Shown: positions 24,294-33,681, counted from the first letter of the stretch. The stretch: 64,000 nt of DNA from CAYWRZ01 sp964460845 (GCA_964460845.1 CAYWRZ010000001.1:345561-409560); one strand, 5' to 3'. Numbers and translations are program-made. The notes: generated by a model from the sequence alone, not told the origin.

Positions 24294-25616
24294 TTATGGC
24301 AAACCGTATTTGTCGGCATATTTCCGATACAGCTCTTGCTGATAAGTACGTAAATCGAGCGGACGACCTTTGATGAATGCCATGGTTACGCGGTTGCTTC
24401 GCATATCGAGCGCATCACCGTCTGACACAAACAGGGTGGCGTCTTTACCGGCTTCAAGCGATCCTGTCGTTTTATCGATGCCCAAAATACGGGCGGCATT
24501 GAGCGTCACAGCCATCAGCGCTTCTTCGCGATTTAAGCCGTAAGCCGCAGCCGTACCTGCCAAAAACGGAAGGTTGCGTGCCTGTGAAGCTTCCTGATCC
24601 CCTTCTCCACCGAGGCAAAACAGCACTCCTGCTTTATGCAGCAAAAAAGGTAATTTAAATGGCAAATCGACATCATCTTCGGGCCGTACAGGCAGTTCAT
24701 GTACACGCCGCAAAATAACGCTTACGCGATTTTCTTTGAGCAGATCGGTCACCATCCAGGCATCGTATCCGCCCACAAGCACAATACGCGCAATGCCAAG
24801 CTGCCGGCAAAAACTTACCGCATCGGTAATTTCTTTCACATAAGAAGCATGCACATACAGGTTACGCGTACCGTCGAACACACCGCGCATGGCTTCAAAA
24901 CGAAGGTCTTTGCGCTCGGGATCTTTTCGGGCGACGTAAGCTGCCGCTTCGGTAAAAAATTGACGTATCTCCAGCAAGCGCTCCTGATAGCTGTCGTTGC
25001 GCGAAGTTTCGATCGCACCAGCCTGCCAGCGTCGGCGAAAAAAAGAAGGCCATTGCAGGTGCACACCCTCATCGGCGCGATATACCGCATCTTCCCAGTT
25101 CCAACCCTCGAGCATCATCACTGACGAACGCCCCGAAAGCACTCCGCCACGAGGCACGGCCTGCGTGAGCAAAACACCGTTAGAGCGCACCGTGGGAATA
25201 ATTCTCGAATCGGTATTGTAAGCCACCAGCGCCCGCACGTGTGGCGTAAAAAGGCCGGTTTCTCTAAAATCGAGCGTAGAACGCACCGCCTCCACCTCAG
25301 AAAGCCCGAGGGTGATGTTGGTCGCGATCAAGCCGGGATATACGTGCTTGCCTTCGATATTGATAACCGTATCGTACAGCGAAGCATCGTAAGGAGTAGT
25401 AAGAATATTAGCTACGGTTGCAATTTTCCCCTCGCGTACACCGATCAGCGAATGCGTAATTACCTGCCCGTTGCCGATATGCGCCGTTCCGTTAATCAAT
25501 AATACCGATTTGGAAGACTGTGCCATCGAAAGCGCAATGCTGCCACCGTACATCAAAAAAAGCAGCCCCATTTTCCGGATACCGGAACCGCACAAAAAAT
25601 TATTCATGTTCCTCAT
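24294..25616 (-). CDS. Secreted amidohydrolase-like protein, catalytic site degenerate
   Basis: About 440 residues; a GTG at 25634, ATG at 25616 and ATG at 25607 are all possible starts. A signal peptide (GLLFLMYGGSIALSMAQ) is followed by an imidazolonepropionase-like amidohydrolase domain (LLINGTAHIGNG, VYPGLIATN..., GKDATLFVSDGDAL). The first metal-binding motif, normally HxH after PGLID, reads PGLIATNITLG, so metal binding through it is lost. The start overlaps the upstream 1007-aa gene of the same fold. It may be a structural partner rather than an enzyme. Confidence 0.8.
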   Translation of the reverse strand: MRNMNNFLCGSGIRKMGLLFLMYGGSIALSMAQSSKSVLLINGTAHIGNGQVITHSLIGVREGKIATVANILTTPYDASLYDTVINIEGKHVYPGLIATNITLGLSEVEAVRSTLDFRETGLFTPHVRALVAYNTDSRIIPTVRSNGVLLTQAVPRGGVLSGRSSVMMLEGWNWEDAVYRADEGVHLQWPSFFRRRWQAGAIETSRNDSYQERLLEIRQFFTEAAAYVARKDPERKDLRFEAMRGVFDGTRNLYVHASYVKEITDAVSFCRQLGIARIVLVGGYDAWMVTDLLKENRVSVILRRVHELPVRPEDDVDLPFKLPFLLHKAGVLFCLGGEGDQEASQARNLPFLAGTAAAYGLNREEALMAVTLNAARILGIDKTTGSLEAGKDATLFVSDGDALDMRSNRVTMAFIKGRPLDLRTYQQELYRKYADKYGLP

Positions 25617-28600
25617 ATTCTTCAAGCGTTTCACAATGGTAAAGACGAGGCTCTTTGCGCTGTGGATTGCGGGTAGGACTATCCGATTTGGCCTTCATCA
25701 TTTTAGCGGCGATACGCGATTGCTGCCTGCGCATTTCCAGTCTGAGCAGCACATCCCGTTCGCGATCGAAATAACAAATTCCGTCGATAAATGTTTTTTC
25801 CGCTTTGGCATATACCGACAGCGGATGCTCGCTCCATATCACGATATCGGCGTCTTTTCCTTTGCGAATACTACCCATGCGCTGATCGAGGTGCAACATT
25901 TTAGCCGGATTCAAGGTGACCATTTTCCAGGCTTCTTCTTCGCTCATTCCTCCGTACTTCACAGCTTTGGCGGCTTCCTGATTGAGGCGGCGGCCCATTT
26001 CGGCATCGTCCGAATTGATGGCGGTAAGCACCCCCATAGCTTGCAATAGCGCCGCATTAAAAGGAATCGCGTCATTTACCTCGTACTTGTAGGCCCACCA
26101 GTCTGAGAAAGTAGAGGCGGCTGCGCCATGCGCTTTCATTTTATCGGCCAGCTTATAGCCTTCAAGAATATGGGTAAAGGTATTGACTTTAAATCCGAGC
26201 GAATCGGCCACTTTCATCAGCATATTGATTTCGGACTGCACATAGCTGTGGCAGGTAATAAAACGTTTGCCATTGAGAATTTCCAACAGCACTTCGAGCT
26301 GAAGATCTTTTCTCGGCATTTCGGCATTGTGTTTGGAACGGCGCGAAAGTGATTCGTAATTTTTCCATTGCTGCTCGTATTCGCGGGCGCGGTAAAAAGC
26401 GTCGTAAAACACTTGCTCCACTCCCATTCGTGTTTGCGGAAACCGCAGGGTGTAATGCTCGCCCCAGTTGGATTGCTTGACGTTTTCGCCCAACGCGAAT
26501 TTGATAAATCCTTCGGCACCTTCCACTTTCATTTCTTCGGCCGAAAGCCCCCAACGGAGCTTTATCATAGCCGACTGTCCACCCACGGGATTGGCGCTTC
26601 CGTGCAATAACTGTGAGGCTGTAACTCCGCCCGATAGCTGCCGGTAAATATTGATATCGTCGGGATTGATCACATCGGCTATGCTTACTTCGGCGGTAAC
26701 GGCGTGACTGCCTTCGTTGACCCCGCCGCTGATCGCAATGTGCGAATGCTCGTCGATAATGCCCGCAGTGACGTGCTTTCCGGTGCCATCTATCACCCAG
26801 GTATTGCGATCTACCACGTCTAAAATTTTCCCGACACGGACTATTTTCCCCTCGCGCAGCAGCAAATCGGTATTGTAAAGAATGCCTTCGCTTTCGTTAG
26901 TCCAGACCGTCGCATTTTTGATCAGTACAGGGATATTGCGGGGCAAAGAGTCGAAGCCGTAAGCCGTTTGCGGGAATGACACCTGTATCAGATCAAGACT
27001 GTCGATTGCTTTCGGTGTTTTCTTTTCCTCTTTGAAACGCTGCTTGCGTATGGCGTTCCATTTTATCCAGCTTCCGTCGGGTAATTGTCCGTTGCCATCC
27101 CACGAGCCGCTATCGAAATTGATAACCCCGCTCAGACGCACCGCGCCCTGGTAATGGTTATCGTGTAAAGTAAAACCCAGCGAAATGTTACGTTGCTCGA
27201 CAGCCAACTTTATTTTTACGGTAGCCGTATCGGCTTTCAGCGTAGCTACCGGGCTTTTCAATTCTCCTTTTACCTGAACCGTATAAATATGGTTGTCTAT
27301 GTTTAAATCGTAGGTTCCGCGCACATCCGCTACGTCGTCGGGCTGCACAATATATCGCTCTCCCTGAATCCAGTTTTGATAAAGAATCGTGGACTCCTCA
27401 AACAAAGGCCCCGAAGTGATCAGAAAATTGGCCAGCTTTCCTTTTTCGAGCGAGCCTACCCATTTATCCATACCCACAAAAGCCGCCGGATTCAGCGTGA
27501 GCGCTTTCAACGCTTCTTCTTCGGGAAGGCCGTAACGCACGGCTTTGCGCAGGTTATTCCAAAATTGTTTTTTGTCTTTGAGGTCAAAAATGGTAAAGGC
27601 AAAGCGCAGCTCCGATTCGTACAAAAACTTCGGGTTAGCCGGGGCCAGTTCCCAATGACGTAATTCTTCGAAAGAAACCAACATGGCTTCGTAAGGATCT
27701 TCGATGGCATAAGGATCGGGAAAGCTAATCGGTATGATAAATTTTCCGCCCGTTGCCTTCACTTCGGCGATACGCTGGTATTCGCGTCCGTCGGTTTTAA
27801 AAATATATTGCAGGCCAAATTCGTCACCTATTCGGTCGGCGCGGAGAATATTATACTTGTCGTTGGCTTCAAAAATTTGTGGCAATTCCTGCTGCTCATT
27901 CCAGGCGCGCAGCGAAATATTTTCTTCGACAGGGTGTTTCTGTGCGGCGTACCATTGCGCATCGAGAAAGGTTTGACGCAGCAGGGCTATAGCGCCCATC
28001 AGGGAAGAAGGGTACGCCTGTTTCGATGTGCCTTTACGAAACGAATAATGCGCGGCCGCGTTTGTCCGTAATACGGTTTTATTTTCTTTCGCATCGGCCA
28101 GGGTGGTGAACACAGAGGTTCCGCGCGCTATACCGTCGGGCACGTGCGAAAGTACCGCTCCGAAACCCAGTTCCCGATACGTAGCCGCCGCTTTAGGGTC
28201 GGCCGAAAAAAGAGAAGCGGCGCTCACTTCGGGGTGAATAGCCTGGTTCCAGGAGTATGCCCCTTTCTTAGCCGATTCGTACTGCGGAATGGCACTGCGC
28301 GAAGCCTCCTGCACTTTTACTTCAGGAATACCGTATGCCGCATATAAATCTATAAAAGAGGGATACACATGCCTGCCCTTCAAATCGACAATTACCGCAC
28401 CAGAGGGCGCCGAAATGCGGGCGCCTATTTCTTCTATCCAGCCGTCGCGCACAAGCATCTCGGCCTTTTCGAGTGTTTCGCCGGTACCGGTGTGAATGGT
28501 GGCATTGGTAAAATAATAGAGTTTCCCCGCTGCAGGCCGGGCTCCGTTTACCGGAAACGTTTCCTGCGCATCAGCAGAAATGCAAAAAGCCAGTAAAAGA

Positions 28601-28623
28601 AGAAGTACCGGAATTTTTTTCAT
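25600..28623 (-). CDS. Secreted two-module amidohydrolase
   Basis: 1007 residues from the ATG at 28623 (signal peptide MKKIPVLLLLLAFCISADAQ). It holds two amidohydrolase-like modules. The first (about 30-430) has VYPSFIDLYAAYG in place of the HxH motif, and so is degenerate. The second (about 600-980) looks complete: IIDEHSHIA (metal HxH), a later CHSY and THIL pair of His, and AINSDDAEM for the Asp. A beta-rich region lies between (about 430-590). Probably an exported hydrolase acting on C-N bonds; substrate unknown. It forms a likely operon with the gene downstream. Confidence 0.85.
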   Translation of the reverse strand: MKKIPVLLLLLAFCISADAQETFPVNGARPAAGKLYYFTNATIHTGTGETLEKAEMLVRDGWIEEIGARISAPSGAVIVDLKGRHVYPSFIDLYAAYGIPEVKVQEASRSAIPQYESAKKGAYSWNQAIHPEVSAASLFSADPKAAATYRELGFGAVLSHVPDGIARGTSVFTTLADAKENKTVLRTNAAAHYSFRKGTSKQAYPSSLMGAIALLRQTFLDAQWYAAQKHPVEENISLRAWNEQQELPQIFEANDKYNILRADRIGDEFGLQYIFKTDGREYQRIAEVKATGGKFIIPISFPDPYAIEDPYEAMLVSFEELRHWELAPANPKFLYESELRFAFTIFDLKDKKQFWNNLRKAVRYGLPEEEALKALTLNPAAFVGMDKWVGSLEKGKLANFLITSGPLFEESTILYQNWIQGERYIVQPDDVADVRGTYDLNIDNHIYTVQVKGELKSPVATLKADTATVKIKLAVEQRNISLGFTLHDNHYQGAVRLSGVINFDSGSWDGNGQLPDGSWIKWNAIRKQRFKEEKKTPKAIDSLDLIQVSFPQTAYGFDSLPRNIPVLIKNATVWTNESEGILYNTDLLLREGKIVRVGKILDVVDRNTWVIDGTGKHVTAGIIDEHSHIAISGGVNEGSHAVTAEVSIADVINPDDINIYRQLSGGVTASQLLHGSANPVGGQSAMIKLRWGLSAEEMKVEGAEGFIKFALGENVKQSNWGEHYTLRFPQTRMGVEQVFYDAFYRAREYEQQWKNYESLSRRSKHNAEMPRKDLQLEVLLEILNGKRFITCHSYVQSEINMLMKVADSLGFKVNTFTHILEGYKLADKMKAHGAAASTFSDWWAYKYEVNDAIPFNAALLQAMGVLTAINSDDAEMGRRLNQEAAKAVKYGGMSEEEAWKMVTLNPAKMLHLDQRMGSIRKGKDADIVIWSEHPLSVYAKAEKTFIDGICYFDRERDVLLRLEMRRQQSRIAAKMMKAKSDSPTRNPQRKEPRLYHCETLEEYEEHE

Positions 28624-28647
28624 GGACAGGTAAAAAGGTAATACACA

Positions 28648-28655
28648 CAAAAATA
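28648..28655 (-). promoter_or_regulatory. Putative -7 box of the amidohydrolase pair
   Basis: Minus-strand TATTTTTG (TAnnTTTG) 25 bp before the ATG at 28623. No convincing -33 element. Confidence 0.35.
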
Positions 28656-28701
28656 ACATTTCCGCTATTCGAAAGCCTACAAGACACGAATTTCGGATGT
28701 T

Positions 28702-29598
28702 TTACAAGGTAGCCTGTCGTTTTTTACGGGCCGCCATTTTAAACCATGTATTGGCCGCCACCGCAGCCAAAATGATTAGCGTACCGAGGTAAAAACCGGG
28801 AGTCATTTTTTCGGAACCCGGAAAAAAAACGAGGGCGAGCAGAATGGTATAGATCGGTTCCAGGTTCAAGCTGATGCTAACCGTATAGGGAGAAAGACGG
28901 CGCATTATCCAAACGCTGGCCACAAAAGGAAAAGCAGTACAGCATATTCCGAGCAGCAACAGATAGCCGGTATCGTCGGCATTGAGCGAAAGTCCGGCAA
29001 GGGTAAGCCCCCCGCTGAGCCAAAGGTAGATGGAGAGTCCGCCGAAGCCTCCGAGCATTTCATAAAAAGAGATCACCGACGAATCGACGCGTTTTACCAG
29101 CGATGCATTGATAAGGGTAAAAACGGTGGCAAAAAGCGCAGCAAGCAAGCCCCAAACAAAACCAAGGGTATGTTGTGTCTCCAATCCGACGAGCACTGCT
29201 ACTCCGGCAATGACGACAAGCCCCAGCAGAATTTCGTAACGCACAAAAGGAGTCCGGGTAAAGAGCGGTTGCAGCAATGCCGTAAAGAAGCCCGATACGG
29301 CCAAACAGGTAACGGCTACCGACACGTTAGCGATTTTTATGGCGCCGTAGAAAAAAATCCAGTGTAGGGCAATGATCAGTCCGGTGCCGAGCAGGCGGAG
29401 CAGGTCTTTCGGGGATGGCAGCTTATGCCTGCGTGTAAACACAAGAAACAGGGCCAGTGTACCGAAAGCGATAAGCATTCGCCACCACACCAGCACGTAT
29501 TGATCGACCGAGATAAGCTTACCGAGGATACCCGTAAAGCCCCAGATAAAAACCACGAAATGCAGTAGAAAATGGAGGCGAAAATCGGGTGTAAGCAT
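28702..29598 (-). CDS. EamA/DMT-family transporter
   Basis: 298 residues from the ATG at 29598; a GTG-type extension to 29616 is possible. Ten hydrophobic helices in two halves, as in drug/metabolite transporters. The first EamA half carries FVVFIWGFTGILGKLIS and RMLIAF; the second carries FTLINASLVKRVDSSVISFYE and LNLEPIYTILLALVFFPGSEKMTPGFYLGTLIILAAV. Substrate unknown; inner membrane. Confidence 0.88.
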   Translation of the reverse strand: MLTPDFRLHFLLHFVVFIWGFTGILGKLISVDQYVLVWWRMLIAFGTLALFLVFTRRHKLPSPKDLLRLLGTGLIIALHWIFFYGAIKIANVSVAVTCLAVSGFFTALLQPLFTRTPFVRYEILLGLVVIAGVAVLVGLETQHTLGFVWGLLAALFATVFTLINASLVKRVDSSVISFYEMLGGFGGLSIYLWLSGGLTLAGLSLNADDTGYLLLLGICCTAFPFVASVWIMRRLSPYTVSISLNLEPIYTILLALVFFPGSEKMTPGFYLGTLIILAAVAANTWFKMAARKKRQATL

Positions 29599-29710
29599 AG
29601 CAGATAAGGTGCGCAAAAGTAGCGAATTACTTGATTATTCTGCAGAAGAAAGAAAAAGATAACACGGGCGCTACACAGTGAACGCGCACAAAATCGAAAA
29701 TGCCATATAG

Positions 29711-29743
29711 AAAAAGGAGCCGCTCGAAAAGCGGCTCCTTTTG
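29711..29743. terminator. Bidirectional terminator hairpin
   Basis: GGAGCCGCT (29716-29724) pairs with AGCGGCTCC (29730-29738), with an A run before and a T run after, so it can act on both strands. Confidence 0.7.
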
Positions 29744-29758
29744 ATGTACTCTCAAAAT

Positions 29759-30074
29759 CCCGGTGGCTTCGACTCCGCTCAGCCACCGGGAGCGTTCATT
29801 CAGCGATTATGTTCAGGTACAGGCTTAATACTTTAATTAGGTGGCTGAGCGGAGCCGCAACAGCGATCCTCAAAGTCAAAAGAGCCTAAGCAAAGCCGAA
29901 AACAAAGGTGGCTGAGCGAAGCCGAAGCCACCGCACACCTCTTGAAACCAAACAAAAAACAAAGAGTGTTGAGCGAAACCGAAACAACCCTGCTCGAAGT
30001 CAAAGGGGGCTGAGCGAAGCCGCAATAACGCTCCTCAAAATCAAACAAAGAGGGCTGAGCGAAGCCGAAACCCC
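29759..30074. repeat. REP-like array, GGCTGAGCGAAGCCGAA units
   Basis: At least six related units at 29759-29790 (inverted copy, perfect 10-bp stem CCCGGTGGCT/AGCCACCGGG), 29840-29857, 29907-29932, 29966-29988, 30005-30029 and 30051-30074, with a degenerate one at 29881-29903. Units are about 40-65 bp apart, often preceded by 'ctcaaagtcaaa'-like spacers. No gene lies in 29617-30076. The last copy ends two bases before the stop of the next gene. Confidence 0.8.
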
Positions 30075-30076
30075 GG

Positions 30077-30742
30077 TTATTTCACCTTCCCCATCCTTTC
30101 TTTCACATCGTTCACGAGCTTGCGTTGCGTTTCGATTTCATTTTTCTTTTTGTTTTGCTCGTCTTCATTTTTCTTCAGGGTTTTTTCATCGTTGCTTATT
30201 TTTTTCTTGTTGCTTTCGATGTTATCCTGAAGTTTTTTATTCTCTTTTTCGAGCTTTTTCTGATCGCTTTCGAGCTTAACAAGCGCTTTTTCCTGTGCTT
30301 TGAGATCGCCTCCGATGTTGGATTTTGTAGCCTCAACGGCAAAGTTATAGACCTCATTACGGAAGGCCCTGAACTGATCGGGATGCTGTGAAGAAGAGAG
30401 ATAAGCCCCACCTAAATCGACAGCGACTACCAGTCTCACACCGTTTTTGCCATCCTGTTCCACACGTGCGTACACATCGAAGGTATTGGGTCCCATATCT
30501 CTATGCTTGGCATCATCGGCAAAAATTTCTTTTTTAGAAGACACTTTTTTCGCGTCCATGCCTTTCATTTTGCTCACCCAGGCTTTTTCAACAGCCTTCT
30601 TGTCGTTTACCGGGATATTCACTACCAGTGCGTTGTGAGACCCGTCGCCAATCCTTTCGTTCGATTCGCGTACTTCAATGTTCTGCGCCGCTACATGTAG
30701 GCCAGAACCTAATAAAAATGAGAGAAATAGTATCCGTTTCAT
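30077..30742 (-). CDS. Exported coiled-coil protein, unknown
   Basis: 221 residues from the ATG at 30742. Signal peptide MKRILFLSFLLGSGLHVAAQ, then a globular part (about 20-140, including HNALVVNIPVND and RLVVAVDLGGAYL). Finally a long Lys/Glu-rich coiled coil (about 140-221, with KLEKENKKLQDNIESNKKK). No named family recognised, though the layout is frequent in Bacteroidota. Divergent from the membrane gene at 30840. Predicted periplasmic. Confidence 0.8.
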   Translation of the reverse strand: MKRILFLSFLLGSGLHVAAQNIEVRESNERIGDGSHNALVVNIPVNDKKAVEKAWVSKMKGMDAKKVSSKKEIFADDAKHRDMGPNTFDVYARVEQDGKNGVRLVVAVDLGGAYLSSSQHPDQFRAFRNEVYNFAVEATKSNIGGDLKAQEKALVKLESDQKKLEKENKKLQDNIESNKKKISNDEKTLKKNEDEQNKKKNEIETQRKLVNDVKERMGKVK

Positions 30743-30815
30743 AATAGTTGTTTTTCTTAAAAATACGCATTTCCCATTTAATGCCAAACCCGCTGGAGAA
30801 TTCAAAAGCTTCCAG

Positions 30816-30823
30816 TACATTTG
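30816..30823 (+). promoter_or_regulatory. Putative -7 box
   Basis: TACATTTG (TAnnTTTG) 16 bp upstream of the ATG at 30840. Supports that downstream start rather than the longer open frame from 30678. Confidence 0.45.
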
Positions 30824-30839
30824 TAAAAAACCCCTTTTT

Positions 30840-31283
30840 ATGCATAACGGACTTTTACATGCTCATTCAGGTTTGCGCTGGCTGCTGCTTATCCTGCTTG
30901 TTTATGCGGTATTTAACGCTTTTAGCAAATGGCGTTTCCGTAAAAATTATACCACAGCCGATAAGCTGGTCAATCTGTTCACGATGATTCTTTTTCACAT
31001 CCAGTTGGTCATCGGGCTGGTGCTCTATATTATCAGTAATAAAGTGCAATTTAACAGCGCTACAATGGAAAATACGCAATTGCGCTTTTTCACCGTAGAG
31101 CACGCGCTCATGATGATTGCTGCCGTAGCGCTGGTCACGATAGGTCGCCGCCGTTCCGAAAGCACAGACAACGTCACGGTAAAACACCGGCGTATTCTGT
31201 TTTGGTACGGATTGGCTTTGTTTCTCACACTTGTTTCCATACCCTGGCCTTTCCGCCCTGACTTAGGCGCCAACTGGTTTTAA
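30840..31283 (+). CDS. Four-TM membrane protein beside cytochrome c
   Basis: 147 residues starting MHNGLLHAHSGLRWLLL. Four hydrophobic helices, with His residues near the ends of helices 1, 2 and 3 (HAHSGLRW, FHIQLVIG, VEHALMM), which could bind heme, though that is not proven. It is 21 bp from the cytochrome c lipoprotein gene downstream and probably cotranscribed, suggesting a shared respiratory or redox role. Confidence 0.8.
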   Translation: MHNGLLHAHSGLRWLLLILLVYAVFNAFSKWRFRKNYTTADKLVNLFTMILFHIQLVIGLVLYIISNKVQFNSATMENTQLRFFTVEHALMMIAAVALVTIGRRRSESTDNVTVKHRRILFWYGLALFLTLVSIPWPFRPDLGANWF

Positions 31284-31304
31284 GACGCCACGAGCTTGTT
31301 ACAC

Positions 31305-31631
31305 ATGAAGAAAACGATACTCGGAACAGGAATATTGGCGGTGCTGATCGCCATTGCCTGTAACAATGAGGGCAGTGCCGGGCAAGCCTCCGGCTCCGCG
31401 CCCGACGGACAAAAAATTTATAAGCAGAATTGTGCCATCTGTCACGGCAACGACGGCAGGTTGGGTTCGGCCGGGGCTAAAGACCTGTCTGTATCCACCT
31501 TTACGCTCGAAGAGCGCATACACATCGTAAAATACGGTAAAGGCGGCATGACGCCCTTTAACGGTGTGCTGAACGATGCCGAAACGGAAGCCGTCTGTGT
31601 GTATCTTGACGAATTGATAAGCGGTAAATGA
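31305..31631 (+). CDS. Cytochrome c lipoprotein
   Basis: 108 residues from the ATG at 31305. Lipoprotein signal (AVLIAIACNN), then a single class I cytochrome c domain: heme motif QNCAICHGNDG and a later GGMTPF methionine that fits the sixth ligand. An electron carrier on the periplasmic side. Its TGA overlaps the hflX ATG (ATGA at 31628-31631). Confidence 0.9.
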   Translation: MKKTILGTGILAVLIAIACNNEGSAGQASGSAPDGQKIYKQNCAICHGNDGRLGSAGAKDLSVSTFTLEERIHIVKYGKGGMTPFNGVLNDAETEAVCVYLDELISGK

Positions 31632-32824
31632 TAGACGCGAAAATCGAACCGAGGCAGGATGCTACGGCCATAATCGTGGGGGTAATTTCCCCGACACAGG
31701 ATGAAGAAAAAGTAAAAGAGTACCTCGATGAGCTCGAATTTTTAGCCGAAACTGCCGGGGCAAACGTGATCCGCCGTTTTACCCAAAAGCTGAATATACC
31801 CGTTTCGGGCACTTATATCGGCTCGGGTAAGCTGAAAGAAATTGCCGAATTCGTAGAAGCCCACGAAGTAAATCTGCTGATTTTCGACGATGAGCTTTCG
31901 CCCAGCCAGCAGAAAAACATACAAGACACCGTAAAGGTTCCGGTACTCGATCGCACCAACCTGATTCTTGATATTTTCGCTTCGCGGGCCCGCACAGCAC
32001 ACGCCAAAACGCAGGTAGAGCTGGCACAGTACCAATACCTGCTGCCGCGCCTTACCCGTATGTGGACCCACCTCGAACGGCAAAAGGGCGGTATCGGAAT
32101 GCGGGGTCCGGGCGAATCTCAGATCGAAACCGACCGCCGTATTATCCAGGATAAAATCGCGAAGCTACGCGAAAAATTGCGGGAAATAGACCGGCAAATG
32201 AGCACCCAGCGCAGCAATCGCGGGCAATTGGTACGTGTAGCGCTTATCGGTTACACCAACGTAGGCAAGTCCACCCTGATGAACCTGCTCAGCAAATCAG
32301 ATGTGTTTGCCGAAAACAAGCTCTTCGCCACACTCGATACCACAGTGCGCAAAGTGGTACTCGAAAACCTGCCTTTTTTGGTATCCGATACCGTAGGCTT
32401 TATCCGTAAGCTGCCCACACAGCTTATCGAATCCTTCAAATCGACGCTCGACGAAGTACGCGAAGCCGACCTGCTGCTGCACGTGCTCGATATTTCACAT
32501 CCTAATTTTGAAGATCACTACCGGGTGGTCAACGAAACGCTTAAAGACATCAAAGCGCTTGATAAGCCCACGATTATTGTCTTTAATAAAATTGATGCTT
32601 ACCGGCATATCCCAAAGGAAGAAGGCGACCTGTCGCCCCTGAAAACAGAAGAAATTCCGCTCGAAGAGCTAAAAAAATCGTGGATGGCCCGCATGGGCAA
32701 CCGCAATTGCGTGTTTATCTCGGCCGCCGCGTGCATCAATCTCGATGAGTTGCGCGAAGTGCTTTACCAAGCGGTGAAAGAAATCCACGAAGTACGTTAT
32801 CCGTACAACAATTTTCTTTACTAA
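31628..32824 (+). CDS. hflX: GTPase HflX
   Basis: 398 residues. N-terminal HflX domain (about 15-190: SGTYIGSGKLKEI, LDRTNLILDIFASRARTAHAKTQVELAQ, the RGPGESQIETDRR linker). The GTPase domain starts at about 202 with G1 GYTNVGKS (208-215), then DTVGFIRKLP (G3) and VFNKIDA (G4). HflX binds ribosomes and splits or rescues stalled ones under stress. Translation is coupled to the cytochrome c gene by an ATGA overlap, an unusual pairing that probably reflects only shared transcription. Confidence 0.95.
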   Translation: MIDAKIEPRQDATAIIVGVISPTQDEEKVKEYLDELEFLAETAGANVIRRFTQKLNIPVSGTYIGSGKLKEIAEFVEAHEVNLLIFDDELSPSQQKNIQDTVKVPVLDRTNLILDIFASRARTAHAKTQVELAQYQYLLPRLTRMWTHLERQKGGIGMRGPGESQIETDRRIIQDKIAKLREKLREIDRQMSTQRSNRGQLVRVALIGYTNVGKSTLMNLLSKSDVFAENKLFATLDTTVRKVVLENLPFLVSDTVGFIRKLPTQLIESFKSTLDEVREADLLLHVLDISHPNFEDHYRVVNETLKDIKALDKPTIIVFNKIDAYRHIPKEEGDLSPLKTEEIPLEELKKSWMARMGNRNCVFISAAACINLDELREVLYQAVKEIHEVRYPYNNFLY

Positions 32825-32845
32825 AATCCAAAAGGGAAAAACGTC

Positions 32846-33202
32846 TTAACGGCCCGAAGCGCGTTTTTTGAGCAAGGCTATAATTTCTTCCTTGTCTTTG
32901 AGCTGCTGCTGAAGACTTTCGTTGAGCGTTTCAAGGTAAGTTATCTTCTCTTCGAGACGGGTCAGCTTGGAAGAATAGACCAAAGCAGGTTCTTCAACCG
33001 TCTGATCTTCTTTCAACAACGAGTACACAGTTACGCCCAGCACCTGAGCCACCTGTTCGAGCATAAGAAAATCGAGCTTTTTATTGCTGATTTCAAAGCG
33101 CGCATAACGCGACTGGGTAGTGCCGATTTTCGCAGCTACATACTCCTGACTGTATTTCCGCTCCTCCCGGATGGCGCGGATTTTTTTTAGAATAGGATGC
33201 AC
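32846..33202 (-). CDS. HTH (XRE-type) regulator with C-terminal coiled coil
   Basis: 118 residues from a GTG at 33202. An upstream ATG at 33220 is possible, but a TACCTTTG -7 box (33207-33214) lies between them. The XRE HTH (about 5-60: IREERKYSQEYVAAKIGTTQSRYARFE) is followed by a helical coiled coil (about 78-118: RLEEKITYLETLNESLQQQL), probably for dimerisation. Divergent from the 119-aa gene at 33311; target unknown. Confidence 0.85.
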   Translation of the reverse strand: MHPILKKIRAIREERKYSQEYVAAKIGTTQSRYARFEISNKKLDFLMLEQVAQVLGVTVYSLLKEDQTVEEPALVYSSKLTRLEEKITYLETLNESLQQQLKDKEEIIALLKKRASGR

Positions 33203-33206
33203 CTTA

Positions 33207-33214
33207 CAAAGGTA
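33207..33214 (-). promoter_or_regulatory. Putative -7 box of the HTH regulator
   Basis: Minus-strand TACCTTTG (TAnnTTTG) a few bases upstream of the GTG at 33202; it decides between the two candidate starts. Confidence 0.4.
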
Positions 33215-33310
33215 TCCCACAGAAAGCCCATAATATCACATGAAAAACAACTTGATTAGTTGTTTTTTGATTAAATTAGTGTGTTTCAAACACGATTTTC
33301 AATTAAAGAT

Positions 33311-33667
33311 ATGGGCAGCTATCCGTTTATTATTTGGTTGACGAAAGAAGACGTAGATCGGGCGCTTTTTCAACTTATCCGTTGTGGATCAAAAGAATGG
33401 GAAATTTCACTCCAGCAGAAAAACGCCGATGAACTGGCAAAAGAGCTGGAACAGGTAGAACACGATTTTCGAAAATTCTTTCGGAAAGTGGATTTTACTT
33501 CCACTTGCACACCCTATCCTAAAAGTCATCCTTTCTTTTCTGAAAATGAACGATACCGCATTGCAGAGCAGCTTATTCTAAATTTTATGTCGAAAGAAAA
33601 ACCGCAGGATACACCCTTGCTGCTCGAAGATTTTTTACACTGGTTAAAAACACGAACCACCGAATAG
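33311..33667 (+). CDS. Small protein of unknown function
   Basis: 118 residues from the ATG at 33311 (MGSYPFIIWLTKED); a GTG at 33281 would add ten. Mostly helical in appearance, with a charged middle (KNADELAKELEQVEHDF) and no TM segment or signal. Divergent from the HTH regulator and convergent with the PorP gene 14 bp away. It could be a target of the regulator; no direct evidence. Confidence 0.65.
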   Translation: MGSYPFIIWLTKEDVDRALFQLIRCGSKEWEISLQQKNADELAKELEQVEHDFRKFFRKVDFTSTCTPYPKSHPFFSENERYRIAEQLILNFMSKEKPQDTPLLLEDFLHWLKTRTTE

Positions 33668-33681
33668 GCATTGGTACCCGC

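Noticed and set aside
29759..30074. CRISPR-like repeated units
   Set aside because: Units are of uneven length and spacing, vary in sequence, include an inverted copy and have no cas genes nearby; they fit REP elements instead.
30678..30839. Longer start for the four-TM protein at 30840
   Set aside because: It would overlap the divergent gene and run through a TACATTTG promoter box; the extra residues look non-coding.
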